A stretch of 64,000 nt of DNA from the NCBI GenBank assembly GCA_002245135.1, contig NGBS01000586.1, forward strand, positions 248,001 through 312,000, given 5' to 3'. Shown here in pieces: positions 22,465 through 36,778 of this stretch (positions within the stretch are counted from its first letter, which is position 1; every line of letters begins with the position of its first letter). The translations under genes and the position numbers were made by a program. Under the pieces are notes generated by a model that ran no database searches, was not told the origin of the DNA, and saw only the letters and a list, made by a program, of their open reading frames with translations. This DNA is from Proteromonas lacertae. Lineage: Eukaryota > Sar > Bigyra > Opalinata > Proteromonadidae.

Positions 22465-25400
22465 ATGGCTTTAATTTGGATATTGTTGTTCATTTTGAGT
22501 GTCATATCTGAAAATGACTTTAAAATAGGATTTATGTTAAGAAAAGACGACTTATTAGACAAGCGAAAACTGAATCTGATATCCGATTATACACAGAAAG
22601 CATTTAATGATCAACCAGGTCAATTAAATCAAATTAAGATCTTCCAATGCACATATGAAAGTAACATACAAGATGTAACGAAATGTGTTACAGATTTAGA
22701 CAGAGATAGTGTCAAGATAATATACACATACTGCGATGATATATATTTTACTGATAGTCTAAGAAAACTTTTGGATGAAAAGAACATACTTGTTTGGTGT
22801 ATCAACACATACAGTATGGGATCTTGCGAGAAAAACTTTGTCATGGGCATTGGCATCGTTAAGACTATAGAAAAACGTATATATTATATTATCTATTTAA
22901 CATTATAGTATCATTCATAATGTCAACAAGAGCAGAAGGTTTCGGTTATATTGGCTTAAATAGACAGTTAGATGATTTTTATGTAGAGAGAATAGTAGCC
23001 GCTGCTACTGTTTTTGGTCAGAAAGAAGTAGGAATTTATTATAACGAAGTGGTTGATGAGAATATACTCAAAGAATATATCCAAAAGATAAAAGAACATA
23101 ACGATAATGTAGTTACCTATTGGAGACACAACAGTAAGACATTATATAACACTTTTATACAGCTAATGAATCATGAATCCTTAACAACTGATAAATATCC
23201 AATAGTATTACTAGAAGGAAGTTTAAATTTAGATAATTTAAAACCACCTAGTGTTGATTTGGATAATAATAAAGGAAACTATCATATAAGAGGTTATGAT
23301 GTATCATTTGATAATGAAGATAGTCAATATTATAAAGATAATTATTTACATACTGCAATAACACCATATGAAGAAGTAATAATGTATAATTTATTGTTAT
23401 TATTATTACTGATTATATATAGGTTGGGATTGATGAAAATGTTGATGTATGGATTAAATGAAAATGGAATAAAGAATCCACTTAATAAATTACATGTATT
23501 ATACAATAGAGCAATCCAATATGGTGGTGGTGAAATAGCTTTACTTCAAAACAATTATATTGCTACAACTGTTTATGCATTTGAATTTGATGGTAGTAAC
23601 AATGAAGGAGTTAAGAAATACACAATTGATGTATATAAATTCTTCGAACCTGAAGAAATAATAGGTATTATACATGAAAATAGTTGTAACTTCTTAATGT
23701 CTAGAGATGGTGTTAAAAAGAATGATTACATTGCATTCTTAATGGTTCAGAGTGTAGATGGTGATAGATATCTGGAAAATAGATATTTGAGAAGATTATT
23801 TATCTTTTTAGTTGATAAAATAAATGTTGAAGGTGGTATTCAAAGCAAGGAAGTAAAAGTTGTCTTTGTGAATATTAATAAGGATATTTATAATGTAACT
23901 GAAGATATCAATGAAAAAATAGAAAAATATAATATTGGAAGTGGATTTCTAGTTTGTTCTAGTGAAGAAAGAAATCAAATAACAAAAGAAATTGATGAAG
24001 ATTTCATGTTTTTCTATTTAGGTTTTGTTGAAGGAGAAGAATGTCAGAAGAATGTAATATTTGTATAAATATTTTCTTTTATTGTTATTATGGTATAGTC
24101 AAATTCATTAGAATCTACTAATTTTCACTTAATAATAGATTATTTAAGGAATGAATATTCAAATAGTAAAATATTGTTGATAGGAAGTGATGATCTGTAT
24201 ATATATTTATACTATTTTCATTTTATAGATTTGGATTATCATCTTTTAAGTTATTATCTAAAGAATTGTCTCAAAATGAGTTTAAAGTTGTTGATGAAGA
24301 AGGTCCAATTTTAAAAGAACAAACTGATTCTTATTTAGATAATATAATTGATAATTCAGTTTCTCTACTTGATAAGAATGATGTAATTATTATTACAGCA
24401 TCTGAAGACTATCAAGTTCCTTTGTTTAGAAGATTAATATCAAAGAATGTGATAAATAATCCATCTAATAATTATGTCATTATCTCTCTTACATTAGATG
24501 AGATTATAGCTGAAAGAATTGGTATTTCTAATTTAAAGAATGTGATTTTTCCAACTCACTTCTTTAATGGTTTTAAAACTAGTAACAAAGATTTAACCAT
24601 ATTCAAGACTTATATAAAACAAACAGAAGGATTGGTAATACCATTGACAAATAGAATGGGAATATTGTATAATAGTTTTATGTTAATATCAACCATCATT
24701 AAGTTTATTCAATATGAAAAGCCTAGTAAATATACTTCATTTTTATATAATTATCCAATAACTAATCCAATAGCAGGTGTTTATGAAATTAATTACAGTG
24801 GATATGGAATTGGTCTAGTAAGACTTGCAAAAGTATTATTATATTGATATGTTATAATTTGTTTAGATTGGTGATGCAGGAGATACAGTTTTAGTTTTAG
24901 AAGATTCATTCAATCGAATTGACAGTATATATCACAATGTTTCATTAATATGCGATTGGAGAGATAATAGAAATGGAACAAGAATAAAAAATTTCTATTA
25001 TGTTAGTACTTTATTCAATTTACATAGTCAGAATGCTTATAAACGAATGGATGATATAAGGTTAGCTATTGATTTAATAAATCAAGAAGGAGGAATAAAA
25101 GATAAAGATTTAGTGTTATTAAAGACCAATTATTATGGAGATGTTAGTAGAATATCCGATATTTATGAATCTCAAGTGAAGAAATATTCTAATATTTTAT
25201 GTTTTATTGGATCAGATACAGTTGAAGAAAAAGATGCAGTTGATAAAATATCATCAGAATATCAAGTTCCTATTTTTAGCATAACACCAGGTGTAGGTGA
25301 ACATAGTTATAAATCTATTATTCATGTATATAATAATTTTATTATTAATATATATATATGCATATATAGATGGCTTCAGTTTCATATCAAACAGTAGAAA

Positions 25401-28400
25401 TTCCATTATATTGGGCATTAGGAAATAAGAATTTTGATTTTATAGGAATAATGTATGAAGACAATGATTTGAATAAAAACAGAGATGAATATTTGACTAG
25501 AATGATAAAAGAATATTTTAAGAAAGACATTGCTTTTAATGAGATAATAACAAAGCCATATAATGACTTTATCCAAAACAAAATAAAACCAAAATTGAAA
25601 GAAAGAATGTGTATATTATCGTTTTTTGATACACATGCAATTGAGGTAGTTCAGAAATATGATTCAATTGTAGATTCTTCTAAATATCCACTAATTTTAT
25701 TTGATATTTCTTTTTATGATATAAATCGAATAGAATTTGTAAATCACTTTATATTTTTGAATTATGGTCCAGAATTAATGTCTAAGGAAAATGTTGATTT
25801 ATTGAATAGAATAAAAGAGTATAAAGGATCTGAAAAATTAGCAAAAGATGAGTTTATTAATATTTATGATGCTTTATTATTCATTACAAATGCATATAAT
25901 AGAGTTTTAGCTCATTCAATTATTGAAGAAAGTATAACAATACATGATATTAGACAAATGCTATATAATCTAGAGGTGAGATGCCCAGATGGATTAAAGA
26001 AGCTATTTCATAATAATTATGTGAATAAATACTTATATTTAATTCAAATAACATCACAGAATGATCATGTGCATTTTATGGATGTATCTTTTCCTGTTAT
26101 ACCAAGTCCGTATAGTTTTATAATGAATAATTATGAACATAAAACTATTGATTATGCATATGGAAATAATGAAGTGTATAATGATGATCCAATTAAGATT
26201 GTGTATTTTTTAGATTTGAATAATTTGGGCTTTGATAATTATATAATATCCAAATCTGTAATAGATCAAACCAATTATGATGGGGGATTAAATGGTAAAA
26301 GAATAGTTTCTGAGTTTTATCAGTGTCCAACTACTGAAGCAGAAGCTAATCAAACTGTGAAGGATTTGTATAATAGAAATTTCACAGTAGTAATAGGTGG
26401 ATGTGACAAAACAACAAGAAAAACATTAATACCAATTCTTGCTGACTTGAATATGTTATTATTCTATACAGGGAATAATGAAGGTTTAGAATGTTCAAGA
26501 AATGTAATTTACATGTCTTCATCTCCATCACAAGGAATTATTCCATATTTATTACATTTATTTAGAAGAGAACAAAGAACTTTTGTGTATATTCATGGAC
26601 ATGAAGAGAATAATGTTGTTAGAGATAAACTAATCAGATCTGTATTTAAAGGGTTTGGTGTGAGATTAGACGTAACAATAGGATTAGATTTTCTTCATAG
26701 AACAAAAGAACAAGTAGAACAGGATATAAAAATGGTGCTTGGAGTAATAGAATTTTACTATCGTGAAGGTTGTGCTATTCTTACATTAATGTCAGATGAT
26801 AATATTAATCTCTTTTTGAAAGTATTTAATCAATATTTCAGTCATTATGGAGATTCAAAAGATATAGCAAAGGTTTATCCACTTTATTTAATAGATGATA
26901 CTAACTCGGTATATGATCCAACAGTATCAGAGGGTAATTATGTTTATTCGGCAAATATATTTGATAGTAATAGTGAGATGAATATGAAATATGTAAAAGT
27001 GTTTAAAGATTATACTTATGGTAAATTACCAAGTCATTCTGATTTATTGCTATTTGATTCAACTGGACTTGTTTTACAGATATTTAAAGGTTTGCTGAAT
27101 GACATTCATAATCACACTGCTTTATTTAGACAAGTTTATCTAACATCGCTTATATCAGCATCAGGAAACCTTTCAGTAAGTGATGGAAATAGTGTCAATC
27201 AAAAATTATACTTTGGACAAATAAACAAAAATGGTACAATAGATTTGATAGATATAGTGACAGATAAGTACTATGGTGAAATGTATAGAACTAATTTTAA
27301 TAGAGAAGAGTATATTATTTGTGATTGGAAGAATAGAATGGTTGATAAATATTCTGAAGATTTTATAAGACTAGGAATTGTTGTTTCATCTGATATAAAT
27401 GCTATTGAAGATAGTGTATTACTGTTTTTATCTATTTATGCTGAATGTTTAATATATAACCAAATGTTAGGTGGAATAAAAGGAAAACAAATTAATTTAT
27501 TTACAGTTAATGATGGTGGATCAGAAAATGAAGCATATGAGAAAATAAAAAGTGCATATGAAGAATATAATATAATATTCTATTTGGGTGGATTTACTAG
27601 AAATGTAAGAGATGGTTTAAATAGAGCAGCAAATGAATTTAACTTGTTATTTTTCTATCCAAAAGATTATGAAGATGAAGAATGTAAGTTTAATGGATTC
27701 TACGGAGGAATTGGTTTTAATTCTTATATTCCTCTTCCTTCAATAATACAGCAACATTCATCAGGAACTTCATTAGTAATATTATATTCAGATACAGTTC
27801 ATTCTGTATATTTTGTGGAACAGTTATTAAAAGAGTTATCTATTTTGGGCGTTCAAGTAGAATTGTTGTTGAAAATAGTTTTCGGTAATTCAGATTTTGA
27901 TAATGTTGCAAAGAAGATATATCATATTGCTCCAAATGGTGTTTATATTGTATCAATGTTAGAAGGAAAAGCAAAATCCTATTTAATACAAAGTCTATAT
28001 AACAATAATATGTTTCCACCAAAATTTGTTGCTATGAGTATGAATATGGATGATGAATCAATGAAGAAACTAAAAGAAGCATCATCAGGCCATTTTTATT
28101 GGGATACTTATGAAGTAGATAATTCTTACGAATTGTATAACGATGTAGAATTGAATTTTCTTTTATTATGTCCATATATTGGAGATATTGATAGATTAAG
28201 CATTAGAGGAATAGTATTGACTAGATTATTAACTGATGCATGTAATAGAGCAGATGTATTAGAATATAAGGAAGTAAGAAAGAATTTATATGATCTTGTT
28301 GACACTGCATTTGGCACTATACAATTTACAAAAAACAACCGCTTACCTTCAACAGTTATATTAAAAAAAGGAGTATATAATGAGATAAGTGATGATTATA

Positions 28401-31400
28401 ACTATTCCATTGAATATGAATATAAAGGTAGATTTGTACCAAGAGTATATGGTAATGTTTTTATAAATACAAATGAAGTAAAAGAATGTGTTTTATATGA
28501 TACAAAAATAATTAATACGTATGATAGAGTGACAATTGCCTTGATATTTTCAACTTCAGGTGAATTGAAGGATGTTCATGAAAAAGCACTTTTAGGAGCT
28601 ATAACAGCTTTAGAAGATGTATATTATTCGATTTTTCATATTAACAATGCAAGTGTATTAGCAAGAGTTGTTAATTATAATAGTAATATTCAAACTTTAA
28701 AAGAACAACTGCAAGTATTAAGTGAAGATGATTCTGTTGTTGCTTACCTTGGTTGTACAGATATAGAATGTAAAGAAGTAGTTGAAAATGTTACAAATAC
28801 AATCAAGAAGCCTTTTTATTATCCAAAAATATCATTAGGAGAAGAATGTAGTTATTACACTTTCTTTACATCCATGGTTTCAAATCAATATGTTTCAAGA
28901 TTTTTTGATTTCTATCTTGCTAGTAGTTACAATAGAAATTATTATATTATAACAGAAAATAATCCTGCATTAGATACAATCAAAAGTGTAATTTATTATC
29001 AAACAGGTGGATTATTCAAAGAAGTAGGTTCGTTTGTTTATGAAGATGGCAAGAATTTCAATGTTGATTTATTGAATGACATATTTGAAAAAATGAAAGA
29101 TGGAGGTGTAATAATGATAATTTTACTAGATATTGATATATTACAGCAATTTTTAAATTTATATTCTTCAATGTTATTTGATAGTAATAAATTTGCAGTA
29201 GTTGATTTATTGTTGGAAATAGAAGAGTTAGAAAAAATATCAGAAAGTTCAAGAAAAGGATTGTATCATGTAACAAGATATTCATATGATATAGATTCAG
29301 AAGATAATAAAAAGTTCTTAAGTAAAACAATAAATTATGTTAATGAAAGAAAACCCACATCATTGTTTGAATCATCTTATTTAGCAGTTCAGTTTTTTGT
29401 AAATGCAGCAATGGGTGATAGTTTTGAAACAGAAGATATTATTCGTAATTCGATTGGTCTATCATATCGAGTTGGAAGTGGTTATGCAACAATTAATTCA
29501 AATCATTATATTACATCAGGTGTATTTATTGTTAGATTTGATATAGACAATGGTAAAACATATTCTATTGTAAAATCATATTTTGATCAAGTTAATCCTC
29601 AAGCATATAATTGGATGGTAACTTCAAATTTTGGGTATGTATGTACTTTTCCTGATAATTCAATTAAAGGAGTAAAAACTAAAATACCAATGGAAAGAAT
29701 TGCTGTAATAGGAGAATTCTCGAATCACTTAGACGTTGTAAGTTATATTACTGTATTTGAAGGTATGATTGATCTAATTAATGAAGAAACTATGGGTGGA
29801 TATTACATAAGAGTAAATTTTTTTGATTCAGAAATATGTTCAAATTTGATTAATCAATTTATATTAAATGGAAAACCAATTGCTGTATTTTCATTTTCAG
29901 ATAATGATGAATGTTTGAAAAGCCTTTATAGTGATGTTATTGAGATAGAAAATACTTTATTTTTTCAATTGGTAGAACAATCTGCATTAGTTTGTGTAGA
30001 ATATGTGTATTTTGCATTAGATCATTTTTCATTTTATACTCCAGTTTTAGATGTTATACAATCCAGATTGTATGATGAAATTCTAATTGTTAGTAATGAG
30101 AATAACACTATAGCAAAACTTTCTTATGAATATTTGAAAAAGAATTATGGAATTATGGATGATAAATATATTTTTGAATATAATGAGAATACAACATCTC
30201 AAAATGTGTTGGATTATTTATATTCATACAATAATAGATTATGTATTTTATTTTTTGGTACAACATATGGATTTAAGCTGTTAACTGAGTCAATGGAAAG
30301 TGAATCTATGACTGAACCGAAGTATCAGATAATTATTATGGATCCAAGCTCAGAAATTGATATAATTTCATTTCATGATTATGAAAGAGTATTATATTAT
30401 AAACCAATTGAATCAAATTATCAGTTCTATCTTCTAAAAGGTATGTTAAATGATGAAGTAGGCGAATTACCTTTTGTTAATGATGCTGCTGTTAGATTAT
30501 ATACAACAATGAAAATATGGAAAGCTGCAATAGATTCATTACCAAAGAATATATTCTTAGAAGGAGGAAGAGTAGCTAATGTATCTAGAACAAATGTAAT
30601 AAATGCAATTACTAATACTAAAATTGTGACTGTAGAAGGATTAACATTATTTGGCGATAATCATTATTTATCAAGATATTTAAATATTGTAGAACATGAT
30701 GATGATCATAATCTTATTATGAGTTTTGATGGAGATTATGTAACTAACGTTCACACATATATAAACGAGAAAATGAATAATGTAATAAAAGTATGTGATT
30801 TATCAAATCCAAGTTTAGATGGTGTATTTTTAGAAACAGAAACAATTGTCATAGTATTATCAATAACAGGACCTGATAGAGTTAAAGAACAATCAATATT
30901 TGAAGCAATTCATTTAGGTGTAGACTACATTAATCAAAATGGTTTGTTATTGGATCATTATATTTTATACAAGTTATATAATGCAGGATCTAGCGATGAT
31001 GACTATATCTCGATATTAAACGAATTAAAAAGTGAAAATTATAAATATATTTTTGCAGGTTTTAAAACTTCTACTTTAGAGAGAATAGGTGATATATTTG
31101 AAGATACAGATAAGAAATTGTTCTTTTTAGGTAGATCTTTAGGAAAATGTTATAGTAGCAATACAATAATAAGTCATTTACATCCGTCTCAAATTGCCCA
31201 AGCTGTTATTTATCGATTATTATCTGTGAGTTTTAGTGCATTTATTATTAGATCATCATCTGATGGTTTTGCTGATGCTGTACAACAACATATAAACTCA
31301 AGAATGGTTGGTTTATCATTAACTACATTAGGAAATATTGCACTAGAAGATCCAGAAAAAGCTATAAAGATAATAAGGACAGCCATACCAGAAGGAGGTT

Positions 31401-33791
31401 ATATTATAACAATATTCTCAAATCAGCAAGATACTATTGCATTCTACAGTGCAATGTGCAGAAATGGTTTGAAATATCCTAAATACAAAATTATCAATTC
31501 CATATTTAATGAGAATATGAAGTATTTATTTAATGATTATGAGTGTCTGTATGGTTCGATAGTAATGGATTCTTATTTTGAATCAGTTGGTGAAAATGAA
31601 CACAATGAAATAGAAGTGCCATCATTTGCCTCTGGTTTTAATATAGCTTATCACAATCATATTGGTGATTCAAATAAAAGAATAACTGGATTTCAAGTAG
31701 CTGCTTATGATGCAATTATCTTTTGGAGAGCAATAATTATAAAAAGAAATACTTTCGATATTAATGACTCATCAGATATGTATCATTATGTAGTAAATTC
31801 ACCATCTGGATTAATAGAACTTGATGTGAATAATTACATGTTAAGAACAGTATATGGAGGAACAATAAATGAAAATTGGTGATATAATTATTGATTGGTT
31901 ACCTTCAGCTACATTGAAAGCTTATATTTATGATCAATATAATATATCTGAAATAGGATACTTTTGTGATTGGACTGATTTAAAGAATAAAGGTAAAAAA
32001 TATTTACTAATCCTATAAATCTATTATTCGTTCATGAAAATGATTATGGAGGGAAAACTGATAGATATTCTCAATTATTGACTGACATAATAATTGTAAA
32101 TATAAATAAAGCAGGTGGAGTATTGGGTAGAGAAATAGCTGCTATTCATTTTTGGACAACAAGTTCAAAATTGTTTCAAACAATAAGAAAAGTAATTGAT
32201 ATAACAAAATCAGAAGTGATATTTGGTTGTGTGACTGAAAGTTGCGCTGATGAAGTAGAGACCTTTGTTTATAGCAGACCAGAAATGTTTTTTTATACAG
32301 GAAGAGATGATGGAGTGAATAACCAAAGAAATGCAATAATGAGTTGTACATCATTAAATCAAAAAGTGGATGTTCTTAATCAATATTTGATGTTATTAAG
32401 ATATAAATATGCCATATTAATTGGTGATAAAAGAAATATTACTGAAACAGGAAAGTATATAATAGAACAATCGTTCAAACAATCAAATATTACACTTTTA
32501 TATACCTTAAGTACTTCTGTTGTGGATGTAATTTATTTGAATAATTTGATGAATACATTATATTCACAAGTGGAGGATTTTATTGCAGATAAAGTAGCAA
32601 TAGTTGATTTATTTCCAACTGGTGAAAATCAAGTGTTTTTATCTGTTTTTTCTCAGAATAAACAATTATCAAATGCTACAGGGTTATTCATTATGAATTA
32701 TGATCCAGCTGATATATATGATGAATCATTATATAACTTAGGTGGTGAATATGTAATAACTTCATACAGTGTAACAAAAACTTCAACAATTTCAAATGCA
32801 TTCCATTATTTAATGAATTCTAATTTCCCAAATTTGGATGAAATATCTGAACTAAATGAAAATATATATAGTTCAATTTATCAATGGAAAGAAGCAGTAG
32901 AATATTCAAAGCAATACACAAATGGAAAATGGCCAAATAGGAATTATGTAGAATTAAGTATTAAAGATATAAGATATGAAGGCCCAAGCGGAAATATAAA
33001 AATTGAATCAAATAATCGAGCTTCAAAGAATGTTTTTTTATATAGAATAGATAATAGTCGTCTTATCCAAGAATATCCTAAATTGATTAAAGAAAATATA
33101 ATTCATCCATCTTCTACTTTTGGAAATGATGATAATTATACAAAATCTCAAAGATTATTTGAAATGAATGATTCATATGTTATATTAGTTGTGATATTTT
33201 GTATAGTAAATGTAATTTTATGTGTAATTGCCTTAAGTGTAGTAATTCATAAACGTAAAAGTAGAATAGTAAAGAATGAGAATTTGTCATTCTTGTGTTA
33301 TAGTATATTATCGTTATTTATATTGTCACTTGTTGGAATTATATATGTAATTCCACCTGATAATAAAGTTGTGTGCGCAATGCGTGTATGGTTATTGTCG
33401 CTATCTGTTGACTTAATCTTTAGTATAATGTTTTCAAAAGCATGGAGAATAAACAAATTGTTTAACAATAAAAAGTTAGAAAAAATCAAAATATCGAATA
33501 TGTTGTTATTAAAGATAATTGGTTTAATACTGTTATTACAGATTGTGTATTTGTCGTTGTGGTGGATTGTTCAACCATCTAATCCAATATTAACATATAC
33601 AGCAAATCATTCAAATTATTTAGAAGATGTATATTTCCGTCAATGCTCAACTTCATTACCATTTGTAATAATTGAATTTATAAAGAAATTTGCAATATTT
33701 AGTTATGGATTAAAATTGGGTTGGGGGTTAAGAACTGCTTCTGCAGAATATAATGATTCTAATTCAATAATATCTATAATTTGTGTTATGA

Positions 33792-33833
<42 letters not shown>

Positions 33834-34461
33834 ATATTTATTGTTATTAGTGATGTTTGGAATTATTTTAATTCCATTAGATTTCATGTTATCAAATGAA
33901 GCAGAATCAGTAATGTTTACTCGAAGTTTTGGAATAGAATTAGGTGTTTTATTATTGCTGTTATTACAATTTGGTTCAAAAATAATCAGTTTAATAAGAG
34001 GAAGATATTTCAGCAGTAGTGAAACAAATTCAGTTTCTGGTAGTTTTATGTCTTCAACATCTAATAGCACTCTTCGAAATAAATCGCTGGCAAGCCGAGG
34101 TAGATTTGAAGTATATCCCTGTTTAATTGATTTACCTCCAATTGTGATAGCTACCATATCTGAATCTGATAGATTTTTTGAAGAAATAATTAATAAGAGA
34201 AGTACAAAACTGTATGGTAGAAAGAATACTGTGGCTAGTAACCAAAGCATGGATAGCAAAGCATCTAATTTTTCATCTTCATCTTCTAGAGTTAATAAGA
34301 CTTTGCAAATTCAAATTAGTTTGGCTAATACTCAAATAGTTCATGAGAGATTTTCTGATAAAAAGACAACTCTTAGTCCAATTCATCGTAATAACATAAA
34401 TAATTCAACAAGAAATAATGTATTAACTGTACATACTTCAGCAATGAATACTAGATTGTAA
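22465..34461 (+). CDS. Giant class C (GABA-B-like) receptor with ~9 tandem binding-protein domains
   Basis: About ten exons (22465-22876, 22909-23375, 23423-23446, 23475-24062, 24099-24196, 24229-24832, 24867-25325, 25370-33791 with two frame slips, 33851-34461) encode roughly 3890 residues. An N-terminal signal peptide (ALIWILLFILSVISE) opens a chain of about nine ~400-residue repeats. These resemble type 1 periplasmic binding proteins of the UrtA/amide-binding kind: NQEGGIKDKDLVLLK, NYDGGLNGKRIVSEF, MLGGIKGKQINLF and KAGGVLGREIAAIHF mark strand 2 of four units. A 7TM domain follows from about 33170, with the class C hallmark CAMRVWLLSLSVDLIFSIMF and SKAWRINKLF. The Ser-rich tail is cytoplasmic. 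Expected role is sensing small molecules through G proteins; ligands are unknown. The 24-nt exon at 23423 is a tentative model. Confidence 0.85.
33791..33850 (+). repeat. (TA)n microsatellite forming an intron
   Basis: A ~34-bp TA tract makes up most of the last intron of the giant receptor (donor at 33792, TTATTAG acceptor at 33850). Splicing here joins the 6th and 7th membrane spans. Similar TA-rich introns occur at 36166-36208, 48862-48921 and 57094-57137. Confidence 0.75.
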
Positions 34462-34607
34462 AAGTATAATTGTATATTCTAAGGAAATAATAAAAATGTA
34501 AATAATCAATCAATGTGTAAATATTTATAATTATATTTTTTATCTGAATTATTTTTGAATGAATTAACATAATATAAACCTTCTTTATATAACAATAGTA
34601 TCATTAA

Positions 34608-35571
34608 TTAATCAATATTGAAGAATTCTTTTAATAATTCTTTCTTTTCTTCTTCTAGTTTTATCTTTTCAATTGAAGAAACAGTATTTAAAAATGATTT
34701 TAATTCTGATTTATCTATATTTTCTTTTGCTGTTATTGACAATTCATCTAAATTATTGTTGGATAAATCAAGCTTATAAAAATTAATTTGTTCAATTAAT
34801 GTGATATGAGAATCGTTAATATTTGAATCTATTTTAATACAATAATCCAAATAATATTCCAATTTTTCATTAGTCCATGATGGATTATCTCAATATTTCA
34901 CTCATTTTTATCATTTCTTTATTCAACTCTTTTAAACTCAGTCTATCTTCACTCTTTACTTTTAACATTCTCAATATCATCTCTTTCATTCTATCATCAC
35001 ATTCTACTTCAAAACTGTATTTACATTTCATAACATTCTCTTTTGTTTTATTCATATTATCATCTTCATTGAATGGTAATTTCTTAAACATCATTTCATA
35101 TAATATACATCCAATTGACCAAATCACACTTTCATCATTACATTCATATCCACTTAATTCTTCTAAGCTTTTGAAACAGATATCATACACTCTCATATCA
35201 TCTTCTTTTCTTAATTCATTCAACAATAAATCACATATTTTTACATTACCATCTTCTTCATATATTATGTTACTACTCTTCAAATTACCTACCACTACAT
35301 CATATTCATTCAATATCATCAATATATCACATATTGAACATATTACATCACATATTTCATTCATTGAAAGAGATTTATTCTGAATTATCTCTTCCATGTC
35401 TCTCAAGTAATATTTTCGTTTCAATATCACATATTCACTTTCAATATTTACTTGGAGTGTTTTAGAGGGATAAATAAAGGGTAAATGACAGTCTAACAGT
35501 AACTTATTGTTCTCTAGGAATTTTAATATCTTCTTTTCCTTAATTCCTGATACACTCAACATTTTCATCAT
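34608..35571 (-). pseudogene. Chimeric pseudokinase-LRR remnant
   Basis: Codons 1-228 are identical to the start of the pseudokinase at 38465-41009. At about 34888 the identity stops and the frame ends. The next frame (34608-34884) encodes a short LRR tail that instead resembles the end of the remnant at 4656-5869 (NINDSHITLIEQ, ELLKEFFNID). Most of the LRR region is missing and the two parts are out of frame with each other. The kinase part lacks the glycine-rich loop, has GNLK where HRDLK is expected and CDLL for DFG, so even intact it would not be an active kinase. Most simply it is a recombinant copy, now probably non-functional. Confidence 0.65.
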
Positions 35572-35572
35572 C
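34888..35572. repeat. Direct repeat shared with 40326-41010
   Basis: A 685-bp segment essentially identical to 40326-41010 (offset 5438 in the same orientation). It covers the 5' part of two pseudokinase-LRR loci. The flanks are only loosely similar, so the ends look like gene-conversion or insertion boundaries. Confidence 0.88.
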
Positions 35573-35875
35573 TTAAGATCATTTTCATTGAGAATTACTA
35601 AATTTAACTCACTACTACTTTTTTCTACTCTCTCTTTAATCTATACGAATAAATCAAGAGAAATACTTCAACATCATAGGGTAATATCAATGATAGAATG
35701 TCAGCTGAAAGAGAAAACTTCATTATAGAATTATATGAAAAAATATTCGTTTTCAATTCAAATTTTTAAAGGATTTTTTATATATAAGATAGTTTTATTA
35801 GATACTTAAATATAAAAACACAAATAAACTAATACATGAAAAACATAACATAAATATTAAATACTTAGAGAGGAA
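35573..35875. other. Leader of the chimeric pseudokinase-LRR locus and spacer
   Basis: No gene is seen. The block TAATATCAATGATAGAATGT near 35680 recurs at 41121 upstream of the longer paralogue, so this is probably that family's promoter or leader. Confidence 0.4.
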
Positions 35876-36778
35876 TTACAGATCAGATAAAGGAGTAAGA
35901 AGATCTTTTATATTCATATCATATATATCATTTAATGAATAATAATCTCCATTATTTTCTACATTAGGAGGATACTTAAAAAATGGACCAGCATTTAGTC
36001 TAATTGAAGCATTCATATATAACGAAACGGCAGGGTAATAACTTCCATAATATAAATCACAAAATGCTATTCCTTGATCTATTCCATTTACAAAATACTT
36101 TATATAAGAATCTTTATAAATTGATAAAGGAATTGTATGATTAATTTCACCATACGATGGAGGCACTATATATATATATATATATTCTATTATATATATA
36201 TATAATACATTTAGCTTCTATTTGTGTTGATGGGTTAATGTTAGATGGTGAAAAATTTGGTAAATTTATTAGAACACCAATTGTATCTCCTTCACCATAT
36301 TTTATACCATATTTCTTTTTCATTTTATTATGAATTATATCACCATCTATATCTTTATAACCATAACTAAAATTATCAAAACCTATTGGAGCTTCTAAAT
36401 CAGCATAAATTAAACTACAACCTATTCTTACATGACTATTTTCACTTTCACTTTTTAATATGTCCATTTCCCAATAATAACAACCTTCTTCAATATGTTG
36501 ATTTACACGAGCTGTTCGGTAACCTCCACATCCACTTATTGTTAAACAATCTTCACTAATTTTTAACTCACCGTTTAGATGTTCAGTACACTTCACAAAT
36601 GATACATTATGCCGTTTTTCTAGTTCTTCTTCCTATTTTCATATTAGTATTATTTATTTATTATATATACTGCTTTGTTTTCTATACATGTTTTGTATTG
36701 TCCTTGTAAGAATTTAGGATCAGCATTAAATACACCTATCTTCTTTTGTTTTCTCTTTGCTATACTAATATTCTCCAT
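35876..36778 (-). CDS. ASH2: Minimal ASH2-type SPRY protein (COMPASS/MLL subunit)
   Basis: Exons 36671-36778, 36209-36632 and 35876-36165 give 273 residues, almost only the ASH2 SPRY/B30.2 domain. Matches in order: LKISEDCLTISGCGGYRTAR, GCYYWEMDI, HVRIGCSLIYADLEAPIGFD, FSYGYKDIDG, YGEGDTIGVLINLP, VNGIDQGIAFCDLYYGSYYP and GPFFKYPP. ASH2 stimulates histone H3K4 methylation by SET1/MLL complexes and binds DPY30 through a C-terminal helix, here LNDIYDMNIKDLLTPL. The PHD/winged-helix N-terminus of animal ASH2L is absent. An in-frame ATG at 36853 would add 25 residues; 36778 was chosen because the upstream part is hydrophobic and unlike the family. Confidence 0.88.

Noticed and set aside
23423-23474. 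One-base frame break in the receptor near 23457
   Set aside because: A 28-nt GTATGG...TAAAG intron restores the frame, so an indel is not needed here.
33786-34259. 157-residue minus-strand frame opposite the receptor tail
   Set aside because: It is antisense to the well-supported last exon and partly translates the TA microsatellite.
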